From Kitasatospora albolonga (GTDB lineage: Bacteria; Actinomycetota; Actinomycetes; Streptomycetales; Streptomycetaceae), in contig CP020563.1 in the NCBI GenBank assembly GCA_002082585.1, positions 7,186,001 to 7,250,000 of the forward strand: DNA of 64,000 nt, given 5' to 3'. This document shows positions 41,190 to 49,719 of this stretch, in pieces (position 1 is the stretch's first letter; every line of letters starts with the position of its first letter). Below the pieces are notes generated by a model. The model was not told where the DNA came from. It made no database searches and was given only the letters and a program-made list of their open reading frames with translations. Made by a program: the position numbers and the translations under genes.

Positions 41190-41543
41190 TCAGACGGTGA
41201 CCCTGCGGTCCACGTACTCGAAGACCGATCCGTCCGGGTGCAGCGCGATCAGGTTGCGCCCCGCCGGGGTCGGCACCGGCCCCGCCACGATCCGCGCCCC
41301 CGCCCGGGTGAGCGCCGCGTTGGCCTCGTCGACGTCCTTCACGGCGATGGTCGCGCTCACCTTGCGCAGCACCTCCAGCTCCGACTCGGGCCCGCTCATC
41401 AGCAGGAAGCAGCCGATCGCGGCGACCGACACCCCGCCGCGCTCGAAGCGCTGGGCCGGAGTGCCCGTCAGCCCCTGGTAGAAGGCGACAGCGGCCTCCA
41501 GGTCGTCGACGCAGATACGCAGCGTGGTTCCGAGGATCTCCAT
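41190..41543 (-). CDS. VOC-superfamily (glyoxalase/bleomycin-resistance-like) protein
   Basis: A 117-residue protein with two beta-alpha-beta-beta-beta modules: LGTTLRICVDDLEAAVAFYQGLTG at the start and VKDVDEANAALTRAGARIVAGPVPTPAGRNLIALHPDGSVFEYVDRR at the end. Some metal-ligand positions of glyoxalase I are absent, so it could be a binding or dioxygenase-like member. The start ATG follows GAGG-poor sequence but gives the normal VOC beginning (MEILGTTLR). Convergent with the arginase-like gene, 18 bp apart. Confidence 0.82.
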   Translation of the reverse strand: MEILGTTLRICVDDLEAAVAFYQGLTGTPAQRFERGGVSVAAIGCFLLMSGPESELEVLRKVSATIAVKDVDEANAALTRAGARIVAGPVPTPAGRNLIALHPDGSVFEYVDRRVTV

Positions 41544-41610
41544 GCGTACGAGGGTAGTTGGCGTCCGCCATGCGCGTGATCGATTCGGGCCCGCCGTGCG
41601 GAGCCTGAGG

Positions 41611-42435
41611 TCACCCCCGGCAGAGCACCTCGCCGTGCGGGACCAGGAACCAGCCGTCCTCCTCCGCGCCCCAGTGGTGCCAGGTGTCCGCGATGGCCGC
41701 CAGCTCCCCGGTGCTCGCATGGCCGCCCCGTACGGCCAGTTCGGCGTAGACCGAGTCCGTCGTACGGTCCGCCCACAGCCCGCTCCACCAGGCGCGGGTC
41801 TCCGGGGTGGCGAAGCACCAGGCGGCGGCGGTCGGGGTGATGTCGGTGAAGCCCGCCCGCCGTGCCCAGGAGACCAGCATCCGGCCCGCGTCCGGCTCGC
41901 CGCCGTTGGCGCGGGCCACCCGCCGGTACACCTCCTGCCACTCCGTCAGCCCGGGCGTTTCCGGGTACCAGGCCATCGCCGCGTAGTCGCTGTCGCGCGC
42001 CGCCACCACCCCGCCGGGGCGGCAGACGCGCCGCATCTCGCGCAGGGCCTGGACCGGGTCGCCCGCATGCTGGAGCACCTGGTGGGCGTGGACGATGTCG
42101 AAGGAGTCGTCGGGGAAGTCCAGCGCGTGCACGTCGGCCACCGCGAACTCGACGTTCTCCAGGCCGCGTTCGGCGGCCACGTCGGCTGCCTGCGCCAGGA
42201 TGCCGGGGCCGGTGTCGACGGCCGTCACCCGGCCCGGCGCGACCAGGGCGGCCAGGTCCGCGGTGATGGTGCCGGGTCCGCAGCCGACGTCCAGCACCGC
42301 CATACCGGGCCGGAGTTCACCGATCAGATAGGCCGCCGAGTTGGCGGCGGTCCGCCAGCGGTGCGAGCGCAGCACCGACTCGTGGTGGCCGTGGGTGTAG
42401 ACGGCGGTCTCTTTCGGCATGGCAGCGTCCGGCAT
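41611..42435 (-). CDS. Class I SAM-dependent methyltransferase
   Basis: The 274-residue protein has the methyltransferase motifs: MAVLDVGCGPGTITADLA (motif I), VTAVDTGPGI (motif II), FAVADVHALDFPDDSFDIVHAHQVLQH (motif III/IV) and REMRRVCRPGGVVAARD (post-motif). It belongs to the UbiE/MenG-like small-molecule group; the substrate is unknown. Start placed at the ATG giving MPDAAMPKET after AGAGGACG; an ATG five codons further in is also possible. Confidence 0.87.
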   Translation of the reverse strand: MPDAAMPKETAVYTHGHHESVLRSHRWRTAANSAAYLIGELRPGMAVLDVGCGPGTITADLAALVAPGRVTAVDTGPGILAQAADVAAERGLENVEFAVADVHALDFPDDSFDIVHAHQVLQHAGDPVQALREMRRVCRPGGVVAARDSDYAAMAWYPETPGLTEWQEVYRRVARANGGEPDAGRMLVSWARRAGFTDITPTAAAWCFATPETRAWWSGLWADRTTDSVYAELAVRGGHASTGELAAIADTWHHWGAEEDGWFLVPHGEVLCRG

Positions 42436-42531
42436 GGCGGCGTCCTCTCGTCCCGGTCCGGAGACCACCGTACGCCGCCATGCCGGATAGTGAGATGGGC
42501 GTCTCGCGATGTGGATGGAGTGGGTGGTGGC

Positions 42532-44046
42532 CTACACCGGCATCGGGCAGTAGACCGTCAGCGCCTCCGGCAGCTTGTCGATCAGCAACTCCGTTCCGGA
42601 GTGGGCCACTTCACCGTCGTACGCATACGGGGTCCCCGGCGCGAGACCGGCGATCCGCACCCGGCGCCGCCGCACCGCCGCATGGGCGGGGGAGCGGGTC
42701 AGGGGTCCGGCCACCGCCGCCGCCAGCATCCGCAGCCCGGGGCCCCGGCCGCCGTGTACCACCCGGACGTCCAGCAGCCCGTCCGCCAGGTTGTGGCGTC
42801 GGCCGGGCGCCGGGCCGACCCGCTGGAAGAGGCCGTTGCCGACGAACAGCAGCCACAACGGGCGCCTGCGCCCCTGGAATTCGGCCTCCAGGGGGCGCTG
42901 GCCGCGCAGCACGTGAAGGGCGGCGAGCACCCCCGCGGGCCAGCCGCCGATCCGGGGCGACCAGTGCTCCCGGGTCCGTACGAGCTCCGGATAGGCGCCC
43001 AGGCTGAAGGCGTTGAGGAAGTAGCCGTCGGCCCCGTCCGGCCCGTTCGGGCCGGGGCGGAACCGGCCGAGGTCGACCTGTATGGCATCGCCCGCCGTGA
43101 GCGCCGCCGCCGCTTCCTGGACCGTCTCGATGCCCAGGTCGTAGGCGAAGTGGTTGAGCGTCCCGCCGGGGAAGACCGCCAGCGGCATCCCGTGCGTCGC
43201 CGCGACGGAAGCCGCCAGGTTGACCGTACCGTCGCCGCCGCAGACGCCCAGGGCCCTGCCCCGGCCCGCCGCCTTCTCCATGGCGGTGGACAGATCGGCG
43301 GGCGCGCACGCGACCACCTCGGCGAGCGGCAGCGCCTCGCGGACCAGGGACGCGGTCGCGGTGGCCGTCCCGGACGCCTCGTTCACCACCACCACGAGCC
43401 CCTTCCCGCCGGGCAGCGCGGGGGCCTCGCCGGGCGGGCGGCCGGGGGCGGGCAGCTGGCCCCGGGTGGGGACCACCCCGCGCAGGGCGAACGCGGCTCC
43501 TACGCCGAGCGCCGCCCCGGCCAGCACATCGCTCGGATAGTGGACCCCCGTGTAGACGCGGGAGGCGGCCACCGCCGCCGCGACGGGTGCGACCACCGCG
43601 CCCCACCCCTTCGACTCCAGCGCCACCCCGGTGGCGAAGGCCGCGGCGGAGGCCGCGTGGCCGGAGGGGAAGGAGGTGGTCACCGGCTGCCGCTTCAGCT
43701 GCCGCATGACCGGCACATGATCGAGTATCGGCCGCTGCCGCCGCACCGCGCCCTTGCCGACGGTGTTGATCGCCGCCGAGGCCACGGCCAGCGACGCGAC
43801 CCCGCGCAGCGCGGCCCGGCGGGACCGGGCGCTGGAGCCGAGGGCCGCGATACCGACCGCCGTCCCGAACCAGAGCAGCCCGTGGTTGGCGCTCCGGCTC
43901 AGCCGGGGCAGCAGGGGATCGGCGCCGGGCCAGTGGCGGCCCGCGACGCTGTGGAAGACGGCGAGATCCCGTCCTTGCAGCCAGCCGCGCCACCGGGCGG
44001 TGGCGGAGGCGGCGGTCGGAGTGTTCGATGACGACATGGGCGACAT
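42532..44046 (-). CDS. Fused PAP2 phosphatase and diacylglycerol-kinase-type lipid kinase
   Basis: The 504-residue protein begins with a membrane PAP2 phosphatase domain (about 30-195) with all three motifs: KGAVRRQRP, PSGHAA and SRVYTGVHYPSDV. A short Pro-rich linker leads to a DAGK/YegS-like kinase domain (about 213-500) with VVNEASGTA, the nucleotide loop VCGGDGTVN and FPGGTLNHFA. It can in principle both dephosphorylate and phosphorylate lipids such as phosphatidate, diacylglycerol or polyprenyl phosphates. Such fusions are known in actinomycetes. Start at 44046, with ATG 44037 as alternative. Confidence 0.9.
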   Translation of the reverse strand: MSPMSSSNTPTAASATARWRGWLQGRDLAVFHSVAGRHWPGADPLLPRLSRSANHGLLWFGTAVGIAALGSSARSRRAALRGVASLAVASAAINTVGKGAVRRQRPILDHVPVMRQLKRQPVTTSFPSGHAASAAAFATGVALESKGWGAVVAPVAAAVAASRVYTGVHYPSDVLAGAALGVGAAFALRGVVPTRGQLPAPGRPPGEAPALPGGKGLVVVVNEASGTATATASLVREALPLAEVVACAPADLSTAMEKAAGRGRALGVCGGDGTVNLAASVAATHGMPLAVFPGGTLNHFAYDLGIETVQEAAAALTAGDAIQVDLGRFRPGPNGPDGADGYFLNAFSLGAYPELVRTREHWSPRIGGWPAGVLAALHVLRGQRPLEAEFQGRRRPLWLLFVGNGLFQRVGPAPGRRHNLADGLLDVRVVHGGRGPGLRMLAAAVAGPLTRSPAHAAVRRRRVRIAGLAPGTPYAYDGEVAHSGTELLIDKLPEALTVYCPMPV

Positions 44047-44261
44047 GGCTCAGCGAATACCCGGCCGTCCGCCGCTGAACCAGCAGGCGCGCTGAGAGCC
44101 TCACCACGCGGCGCCCATGACCGGCACAACGGCTCAGGCTCGCCCGCGTGCGCAATTGAGCGGGCGGCCCGGCCCGAACCTCCGTATAAAGGGCCTCAGA
44201 GCGCCCCGGAGCCGTACGGGAAGTGCGGGACGTACGGGAAGCGGCGGCGGAGGAGGCCGGA

Positions 44262-45467
44262 ATGCACGAGGACCACGGGCCCGTCCGCTACGGGCCGCCC
44301 GCCCCCGACCCCGGCCTCCCCGTCCTGCCCGAGCTGGCCGCCGTCCTCGCCGCGGCGGCGGACCGCACCCGCCCCGAACCGCCCGGCGGCGGCCGTGTCC
44401 TGCGCGAGGCGGCCTGCGCCCACTGGGAGCGGCGCGGGCTCCACGGCGGGCCGGAGGACATCGTGGCGGCCCCCGGCGCCCAGCCCCTCCTCCTGGCCCT
44501 GATCGCTGCGCACGGCGGTGACGTCCTGATGCCGCGCCCCTGCCCGGCCACCTGGATGCCGCAGGCCCGGCTGCTCGGCAGGCCCGCCTACCAGGTGCCG
44601 ACGCCCGCCGAGTGCGGAGGCGTACCCGACCCGTACGCCCTGCTGGAGACCGTGCGCCGGGTACGCGCCGAGGGCGGTCGGCCGAAACTGCTGGTGCTCT
44701 CCGTCGCCGACGACCCCACCGCCACCGTCGCCCCGCCCGAGCTGGTGCGGGAGGCGTGCGAGGCGGCGGTCGGCGAGGGGTTGCACATCATCAGCGACGA
44801 GACCTGGCGCGACACCGTGCACCGGCCCCGCGACACCGTCCTGATCGGCCCCGCCGAGATGTGCCCCGACGACGTCACGGTCATCAGCGACCTGTCCGGC
44901 GCCCTCACCCCCGCCGCCTGGCCCCTCGCCGTCGCCCGCTTCCCGGAGAACGCGCGGGCCGCCGTGCGCCGGGCCCGGACGCTGGACATCCTGACCGCGC
45001 TCGGCGCCCTGGTCGCCGGTCCGCTGGCGCCCCCCGCCGCCCACGCCCTCGGCGAGCCCGAAGCCGTACGGGAGAGAATCCGGCAGGCCGCGGGGCTCCA
45101 GGCCCAGGTGGCCGCCGCCGCCCACCGCGCGGTTCTCGCCTCCGGCGCCCTGGCCCGCCCCCCGCAGGCGGGCCGCCACCTCTACGCGGACCTCGGCCCG
45201 CTCCGCTCCCGGCTGGCGGAGCTCGGCGTCACGGACTCCATGGAGCTGGAGGAGTACCTCACCGACCGGCTCGGCGCCCCCGCCCCGGGCGGCCACCGCT
45301 TCGGCGACGAGCTGGGCGCCCTGCGCGTACGGCTGGCCACCGGGCCCCTGCTGGGCGCCACGCCGGAGGAGCAGCGGGAGTCCCTGACGGCGGCGGAGCC
45401 GCTGGAGCTGCCGCACGTCGGGCGGGCGCTGTCCACGTTCGCGGCGGCCTTCGGGGAGCTCCGGTGA
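44262..45467 (+). CDS. Aminotransferase class I/II-fold protein lacking the PLP lysine
   Basis: The 401-residue protein follows the fold-type I pattern: AACAHWERRGL and IVAAPGAQPLLLALIAAHGGDVLMPRPCPATW (phosphate/aromatic region), then LLVLSVADDPTATVAPPEL in the place of N-P-x-N-P-T-G and IISDETWRDTVH in the place of D-E-x-Y. Where class I enzymes have S-x-S-K-x-x-x-x-P-G-x-R, the sequence reads SDLSGALTPAAWP: the Schiff-base Lys is Gly and the Arg is gone. It is probably not an aminotransferase; a scaffold, binding or regulatory role is possible. Start ATG follows GGAGGAGG. Confidence 0.8.
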   Translation: MHEDHGPVRYGPPAPDPGLPVLPELAAVLAAAADRTRPEPPGGGRVLREAACAHWERRGLHGGPEDIVAAPGAQPLLLALIAAHGGDVLMPRPCPATWMPQARLLGRPAYQVPTPAECGGVPDPYALLETVRRVRAEGGRPKLLVLSVADDPTATVAPPELVREACEAAVGEGLHIISDETWRDTVHRPRDTVLIGPAEMCPDDVTVISDLSGALTPAAWPLAVARFPENARAAVRRARTLDILTALGALVAGPLAPPAAHALGEPEAVRERIRQAAGLQAQVAAAAHRAVLASGALARPPQAGRHLYADLGPLRSRLAELGVTDSMELEEYLTDRLGAPAPGGHRFGDELGALRVRLATGPLLGATPEEQRESLTAAEPLELPHVGRALSTFAAAFGELR

Positions 45468-45524
45468 GGTGAGCCGAGGCCGGATGGCGTAAAGGTCCGG
45501 AGAGCCGGGCCGCAGGCATGTGCC

Positions 45525-46175
45525 TCAGCCCGTCGCGTCGCCCGTCCCGTGGCCGAACCGCGCCCGCAGCCTCCGCCACACCGCCGGAGCCCCGCTGATC
45601 AGCACGGTCAGCGCCACCGCCGCGACCACGCCCTGCCACGGCTCGGGGAAGAGCGAACCGCCCAGGACCCCGATCAGCTGGTATGTCGCCGCCCACGCCA
45701 GACACGCCGGCACATCGCCCCGCGCGAACGTCTTCAGCGGCATCTTCCCCAGCAGGCACGCCAGCATCACCGGAATCCGCCCGGCCGGCACCAGCCGGGA
45801 GAGCACCAGCACCGTCCCGCCGTGCCCGGCCAGCTTCTCCTGCGCCTGGGCCAGCCGCTCCGGCGCGGCCCGCCGGGTGAGCGCCTCCAGCCACTTCGAG
45901 CCGTTCTTCGAGCGCACCCCGCGCTGCCCCAGCCAGTACAGACAGACATCCCCCAGGAACGCCGCCGCCGAGGCCACCAGGAAGACGAAGAGCAGCGAGA
46001 ACGGTGACGTCTGGTGGAACGCCACCACCGCCGCCGAACTCACCAGCGCCCCTGTCGGAATCACCGGCACCAGCGAACCCAGTGCCACCAGGAGGAACAG
46101 CGTCGGATAGCCCACGGCCTGCTGGGTCGACTCGGTGGGCAGCTCCCGCACCACCGACTGGAGCTCCTGGATCAC
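45525..46175 (-). CDS. DedA/VTT-domain membrane protein
   Basis: The 216-residue integral membrane protein has the DedA core: TLFLLVALGSLVPVIPTGALVSSAAVVAF, FLGDVCLYWLGQRGV (conserved acidic residue), and LSRLVPAGRIPVMLACLLGKMPLKTFARGDV (F/L-x-R-x-x-P-x-x-R loop). DedA proteins are linked to flipping of undecaprenyl phosphate or phospholipids. The start overlaps the stop of the metallo-hydrolase gene upstream (ATGA), so both are made together. The convergent gap of 57 bp has no strong hairpin. Confidence 0.88.
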   Translation of the reverse strand: MIQELQSVVRELPTESTQQAVGYPTLFLLVALGSLVPVIPTGALVSSAAVVAFHQTSPFSLLFVFLVASAAAFLGDVCLYWLGQRGVRSKNGSKWLEALTRRAAPERLAQAQEKLAGHGGTVLVLSRLVPAGRIPVMLACLLGKMPLKTFARGDVPACLAWAATYQLIGVLGGSLFPEPWQGVVAAVALTVLISGAPAVWRRLRARFGHGTGDATG

Positions 46176-46954
46176 CGCTCGGCCTCCGGCCGCACCCGCT
46201 CGCCGTGGGAGAGGAGATGCACCGCCACCTCCGGTGCCCGGAGGCCCGCCTGCCGGACGAACTCATCACCCGGCCCGTGGAACTCGTGAGGCCGCACCCC
46301 GTCGAGGCCGATCGGCCAGTACGTGCCGTAGTGCACGGGCACCGCCGAGCGCGGCTCCAGCAGGGTCAGCGCCTCGGCGGCCAGGGACGCGTCCAGATGC
46401 CCCTGCCCGAGATACGGGCCCCAGCCGCCCACCGGCAGCAGCGCCACATCGACCGGGCCCACCGCGTCGGCCATCTCGTCGAAGAGCCCGGTGTCCCCGG
46501 CGAAGTACGTCCGGGCCTCGCCCTCGACCACGTAACCGAGCGCGGGCACCCGGCGCGGCCCGACCGGCAGCCGCCGTCCGTCGTGCAGCGCCGGAACCGC
46601 CCGCACCCGCACCTCGCCCACCCGGACCTCGTCGCCCGCCCGCACCTCGGTGATCCGGAGGTCCAGCTTCCGGTGCAGCGTCCGCAGCCCCGGCACGGCC
46701 GCGACCGCCCCGCTCGGCACGATCAGCCGGGTGCCGGAGGACAGCATGGCCAGCGACGGCAGGTGCAGATGGTCGGAGTGCAGATGCGAGACCAGCACCA
46801 CCTCGGCGAGCGCGGCCTGCGGCGGCGGCACCTCGCCCCGGCGCCGCCGCAGATGCGCGAAGCGCCGTACGAAGAGGGGGTCGGTCAACACGCGTACCCC
46901 GGAGTCCTCGATCGTGCAGGTGGCATGACCCCACCAGGTGACCTCCACCGGCAC
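46172..46954 (-). CDS. Metallo-beta-lactamase-fold hydrolase (UlaG/NAPE-PLD-like)
   Basis: The 260-residue protein has VEVTWWGHATCTIEDSGVRVLTDP, the zinc motif SHLHSDHLHLPS (H-x-H-x-D-H), VPALHDG, YFAGDTGLFDEM and VPVHYGTYWPIG, the order of the UlaG-like lactonase and N-acyl-PE phospholipase D group. Start chosen at GTG (MPVEVTWWGH) after GAGGAGGCGGC; the longer ORF lacks a site. It is translationally coupled to a DedA lipid-transporter gene, which favours a lipid-linked substrate, but a sugar lactone is equally compatible with the fold. Confidence 0.87.
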   Translation of the reverse strand: MPVEVTWWGHATCTIEDSGVRVLTDPLFVRRFAHLRRRRGEVPPPQAALAEVVLVSHLHSDHLHLPSLAMLSSGTRLIVPSGAVAAVPGLRTLHRKLDLRITEVRAGDEVRVGEVRVRAVPALHDGRRLPVGPRRVPALGYVVEGEARTYFAGDTGLFDEMADAVGPVDVALLPVGGWGPYLGQGHLDASLAAEALTLLEPRSAVPVHYGTYWPIGLDGVRPHEFHGPGDEFVRQAGLRAPEVAVHLLSHGERVRPEAER

Positions 46955-47097
46955 GTGCCGCCTCCTCGCTGCTCGGCCTCCGCGGGCCCGATGCCCCGGA
47001 GCGGTCCACGCCCTACCCGTTACCCGGAAGCGCCGCCGGTACGAGCCTATGCGCCCATGCGCGCTCCCCACGACGGCCGCCGACCGGGACCGACGCT

Positions 47098-49701
47098 GTG
47101 AAAGGCTGGGGACGGGCCCTTGACGGACGGGCCCGTGGTGAAGAAGGCGTGAGGTGGACCGGCGTGGACGAGCGGAGACGACGTACGCCGGGGTGGCCCA
47201 CGGGGAGACGGCGTACGGCGGAGCGGTCCACGGCGGACCGCCCCCTGCCCGCGCAGTCCGCACCGGGAGGGCGTACGCCGGGGTGGCGCACGGGAGGATG
47301 GCGCAAGGCCGGGTGGCGCACAGGCGTGTGGCACACGGCCGGGTGGCGTACGGCGGGCGGTGCGCTCCTGCGGATCATCGCGGTCTGGGCGGTCTCCACC
47401 CTCACCATGCTCGTGCTCGCCGGGGCCCTCCCCGACTTCCGGCTCCAGTCCGACGACGGCGACACCATCACCCGTACCGCGTTCACGGCGGCCTGGGGCG
47501 CGGGCGCCTTCGGTCTGCTCTCGGCGCTGGTGTGGCCCGTCCTCGTCCGGGCCCTGCTCATCGTGCCCGCGCTCGTGCTCGGCGCGCTGGTCTTCTTCCT
47601 CAACGGTTCGCTGCTGCTGATCGCGCTGCGCCTGATCCCGGACGGGCGCGGGGACGCCGCCCCCGAGACCGCCGTCGTGGTCGCCGCCGTGATGTCCGCC
47701 GTCGCCTCCGCCACCTCCACCGCCCTCGCCGTCCGCGACGACGAGGCATACCGCCGCAGGCTCTCCCGCCTCGCCGACCGGCGCCGCAGACGCGGCTCCC
47801 CGGACACGCTGGAGCCCGACCGCGACGGACCGCCCGGCACCGTCTTCCTCCAGCTCGACGGCGTCGGCCACGACGTCCTGGTGAAGGCCGCCGCCGACGG
47901 GCTCATGCCGACCGTCGCGGGCTGGCTCGCCGACTCCTCCGGCCACCGCCTCACCCCCTGGCGCACCGACTGGTCCAGCCAGACCGGCGCCAGCCAGCTG
48001 GCCATCCTGCACGGCTCCAACCACGACATCCCCGCCTTCCGCTGGTACGAGAAGGAGACCGGCACCGTCATGGTCTCCAGCCGCCCCGCCAGCGCCCTGG
48101 AGATGCAGCGCCGCGCCATCGCCCGCACCCGGGACGGCGGCCTGCTCACCATCGACGGCGCGAGCCGCGGCAACCTCTTCAGCGGCGGCGCCGGACAGCT
48201 CGCCCTGGTCCTGTCCATGGCGGCCCGGCGCGGCAAGGGGCGGCGCTCCCGCTCCGGCTACTTCGCCTACTTCTCCGACCCGGCCAACGCCGTCCGCACC
48301 GCCCTCTCCTTCGCCGCCGAGGTCGGCCGCGAGATCGGCCAGTCGACCCGGGCCCGCGCCCGGAAGGAGACCCCGAGGGTCAAGCGCGGCGGCCTCTACC
48401 CCTTCATCCGGGCCTTCGCCACCGTCGTGGAGCGCGATGTGGTGGTAGCCGCCGTCCTGGGGGACATGTTCGCCGGACGCACCGCCGTCTACGCCGACCT
48501 GGTCGCCTACGACGAGGTCGCCCACCACTCCGGACCGCACAGCCGCGACGCCGAGAAGGTCCTCCGGCGGCTCGACCGCTCGCTCGCCCTGATCGCCAAG
48601 ATCGCCGACCACACCCCGCGCACCTACCGGATCGTGCTCCTCTCCGACCACGGCCAGAGCCCCGGCGAGACCTTCGCCGGGAAGTACGGGCTGACGCTCA
48701 AGGACCTCGTACGGGCGGGCTGCGGACTCCCCGTACCGCGTCGGGCACGCGGCACGCACAGCGCCTCCGAGGCCCGTGACGCGGTACGGATCGCCCTGCA
48801 CCGCCCGCCCGAGGCGGAGGAACCGGAGGCCGAGCACCCGGCCAAGCGCTCCGACCCGATCGTGCTGGCCTCCGGCAACCTCGGCCTGATCTCCTTCCCC
48901 GACATCGAGGGGCGCGCCTCGCGCGAGCAGATCGACCGCCGCCACCCGGCGCTGCTCTCCACGCTCGCCAACCATCCGGGGATCGGCTTCCTCCTCGTCC
49001 GCAGCGAGGAGCACGGCTCCGTGGTGCTCGGGCCGGGCGGGGCCGAGGTCCCGGTGGCCGAACTGACCGACGGGGAGGGCCCGATCGCGGTCTTCGGCAC
49101 CGGAGCGGCGGCGGCCGTGCGACGTACCGACACCTTCCCGCACGTCGCCGACATCATGGTCAACTCGATGTACGACCCCGAGTCCGGCACCGTGCACGCC
49201 TTCGAGGAGCAGATCGGCTCGCACGGTGGCCTGGGCGGTGAGCAGTCCCGGCCGTTCCTGCTCTGGCCGCGCGGGATGACGGACCCGCTCGACATCGTGG
49301 CCGCGGAGACCGCCGAGGGCGCGCCCCCGCCGCCGGGCGGCGGGCTGGTGGGCGCCGAGGCGGTGCACCGGGTGCTGAACCGCTGGCTGCTGGAGTTCTC
49401 GGGGCCCCAGGTGCCGGTGCGGACGGAGGGGTTCACGGGGGCGGCCCGGGCGGACGAGCCGTTCCCGGGGGATTCGGGGAGCTCGGTGGGTTCGGTGGGT
49501 TCGAGGAAGGGGTCGGTCGAGGCTCGGGGGCCGGTCGACCGGAAACCCCCGCTGTCCTCCGACGTGGTGCACGGCCAGGTCCCGCAGGGCCAGGCCCCGC
49601 CCGCGCGGACGCCCCCGGTGCTCAGCGAGGTCCCGCTGCCGCTGCCCCTGCCGCTGTCGGAACCGGAACCGGAACCGGAGGCGCCGGGCACGACGGGGTG
49701 A
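47098..49701 (+). CDS. Phage-holin-like membrane domain fused to an alkaline-phosphatase/nucleotide-pyrophosphatase-type domain
   Basis: The product (867 residues from the GTG) starts with an Arg/Trp-rich pentapeptide repeat stretch (to about 85), then four hydrophobic segments (about 92-205) of the phage-holin 4-family type, and a metal-dependent phosphatase domain (about 240-790): TVFLQLDGVGHDVL, WSSQTGASQLAILHG (nucleophile-region Thr/Ser), ADLVAYDEVAHHSG and LLSDHGQSPGET (metal His/Asp). The C-terminus is low-complexity, ending in PLPLPLPL and PEPEPEPE runs. Probable role: cleavage of a phosphodiester or lipid-linked phosphate at the membrane. The start within the repeats is uncertain. 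Confidence 0.8.
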   Translation: MKGWGRALDGRARGEEGVRWTGVDERRRRTPGWPTGRRRTAERSTADRPLPAQSAPGGRTPGWRTGGWRKAGWRTGVWHTAGWRTAGGALLRIIAVWAVSTLTMLVLAGALPDFRLQSDDGDTITRTAFTAAWGAGAFGLLSALVWPVLVRALLIVPALVLGALVFFLNGSLLLIALRLIPDGRGDAAPETAVVVAAVMSAVASATSTALAVRDDEAYRRRLSRLADRRRRRGSPDTLEPDRDGPPGTVFLQLDGVGHDVLVKAAADGLMPTVAGWLADSSGHRLTPWRTDWSSQTGASQLAILHGSNHDIPAFRWYEKETGTVMVSSRPASALEMQRRAIARTRDGGLLTIDGASRGNLFSGGAGQLALVLSMAARRGKGRRSRSGYFAYFSDPANAVRTALSFAAEVGREIGQSTRARARKETPRVKRGGLYPFIRAFATVVERDVVVAAVLGDMFAGRTAVYADLVAYDEVAHHSGPHSRDAEKVLRRLDRSLALIAKIADHTPRTYRIVLLSDHGQSPGETFAGKYGLTLKDLVRAGCGLPVPRRARGTHSASEARDAVRIALHRPPEAEEPEAEHPAKRSDPIVLASGNLGLISFPDIEGRASREQIDRRHPALLSTLANHPGIGFLLVRSEEHGSVVLGPGGAEVPVAELTDGEGPIAVFGTGAAAAVRRTDTFPHVADIMVNSMYDPESGTVHAFEEQIGSHGGLGGEQSRPFLLWPRGMTDPLDIVAAETAEGAPPPPGGGLVGAEAVHRVLNRWLLEFSGPQVPVRTEGFTGAARADEPFPGDSGSSVGSVGSRKGSVEARGPVDRKPPLSSDVVHGQVPQGQAPPARTPPVLSEVPLPLPLPLSEPEPEPEAPGTTG
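47281..47358 (+). repeat. 15-bp tandem repeat coding Trp/Arg pentapeptides
   Basis: GGGTGGCGCACGGG-type units recur with TGG at 47284, 47299, 47314, 47329 and 47344, exactly 15 bp apart, coding (G/A)(G/V)W(R/H)(T/K) five times just before the first membrane helix of the holin-phosphatase protein. Related sequence extends upstream to about 47190. Confidence 0.8.
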
Positions 49702-49719
49702 GCGCGCCCCGGCTCACGC

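Noticed and set aside
42532..44046. PAP2 and lipid-kinase genes fused by frameshift error
   Set aside because: The frame is continuous with normal codon use through the linker, and this fusion is known in the group.
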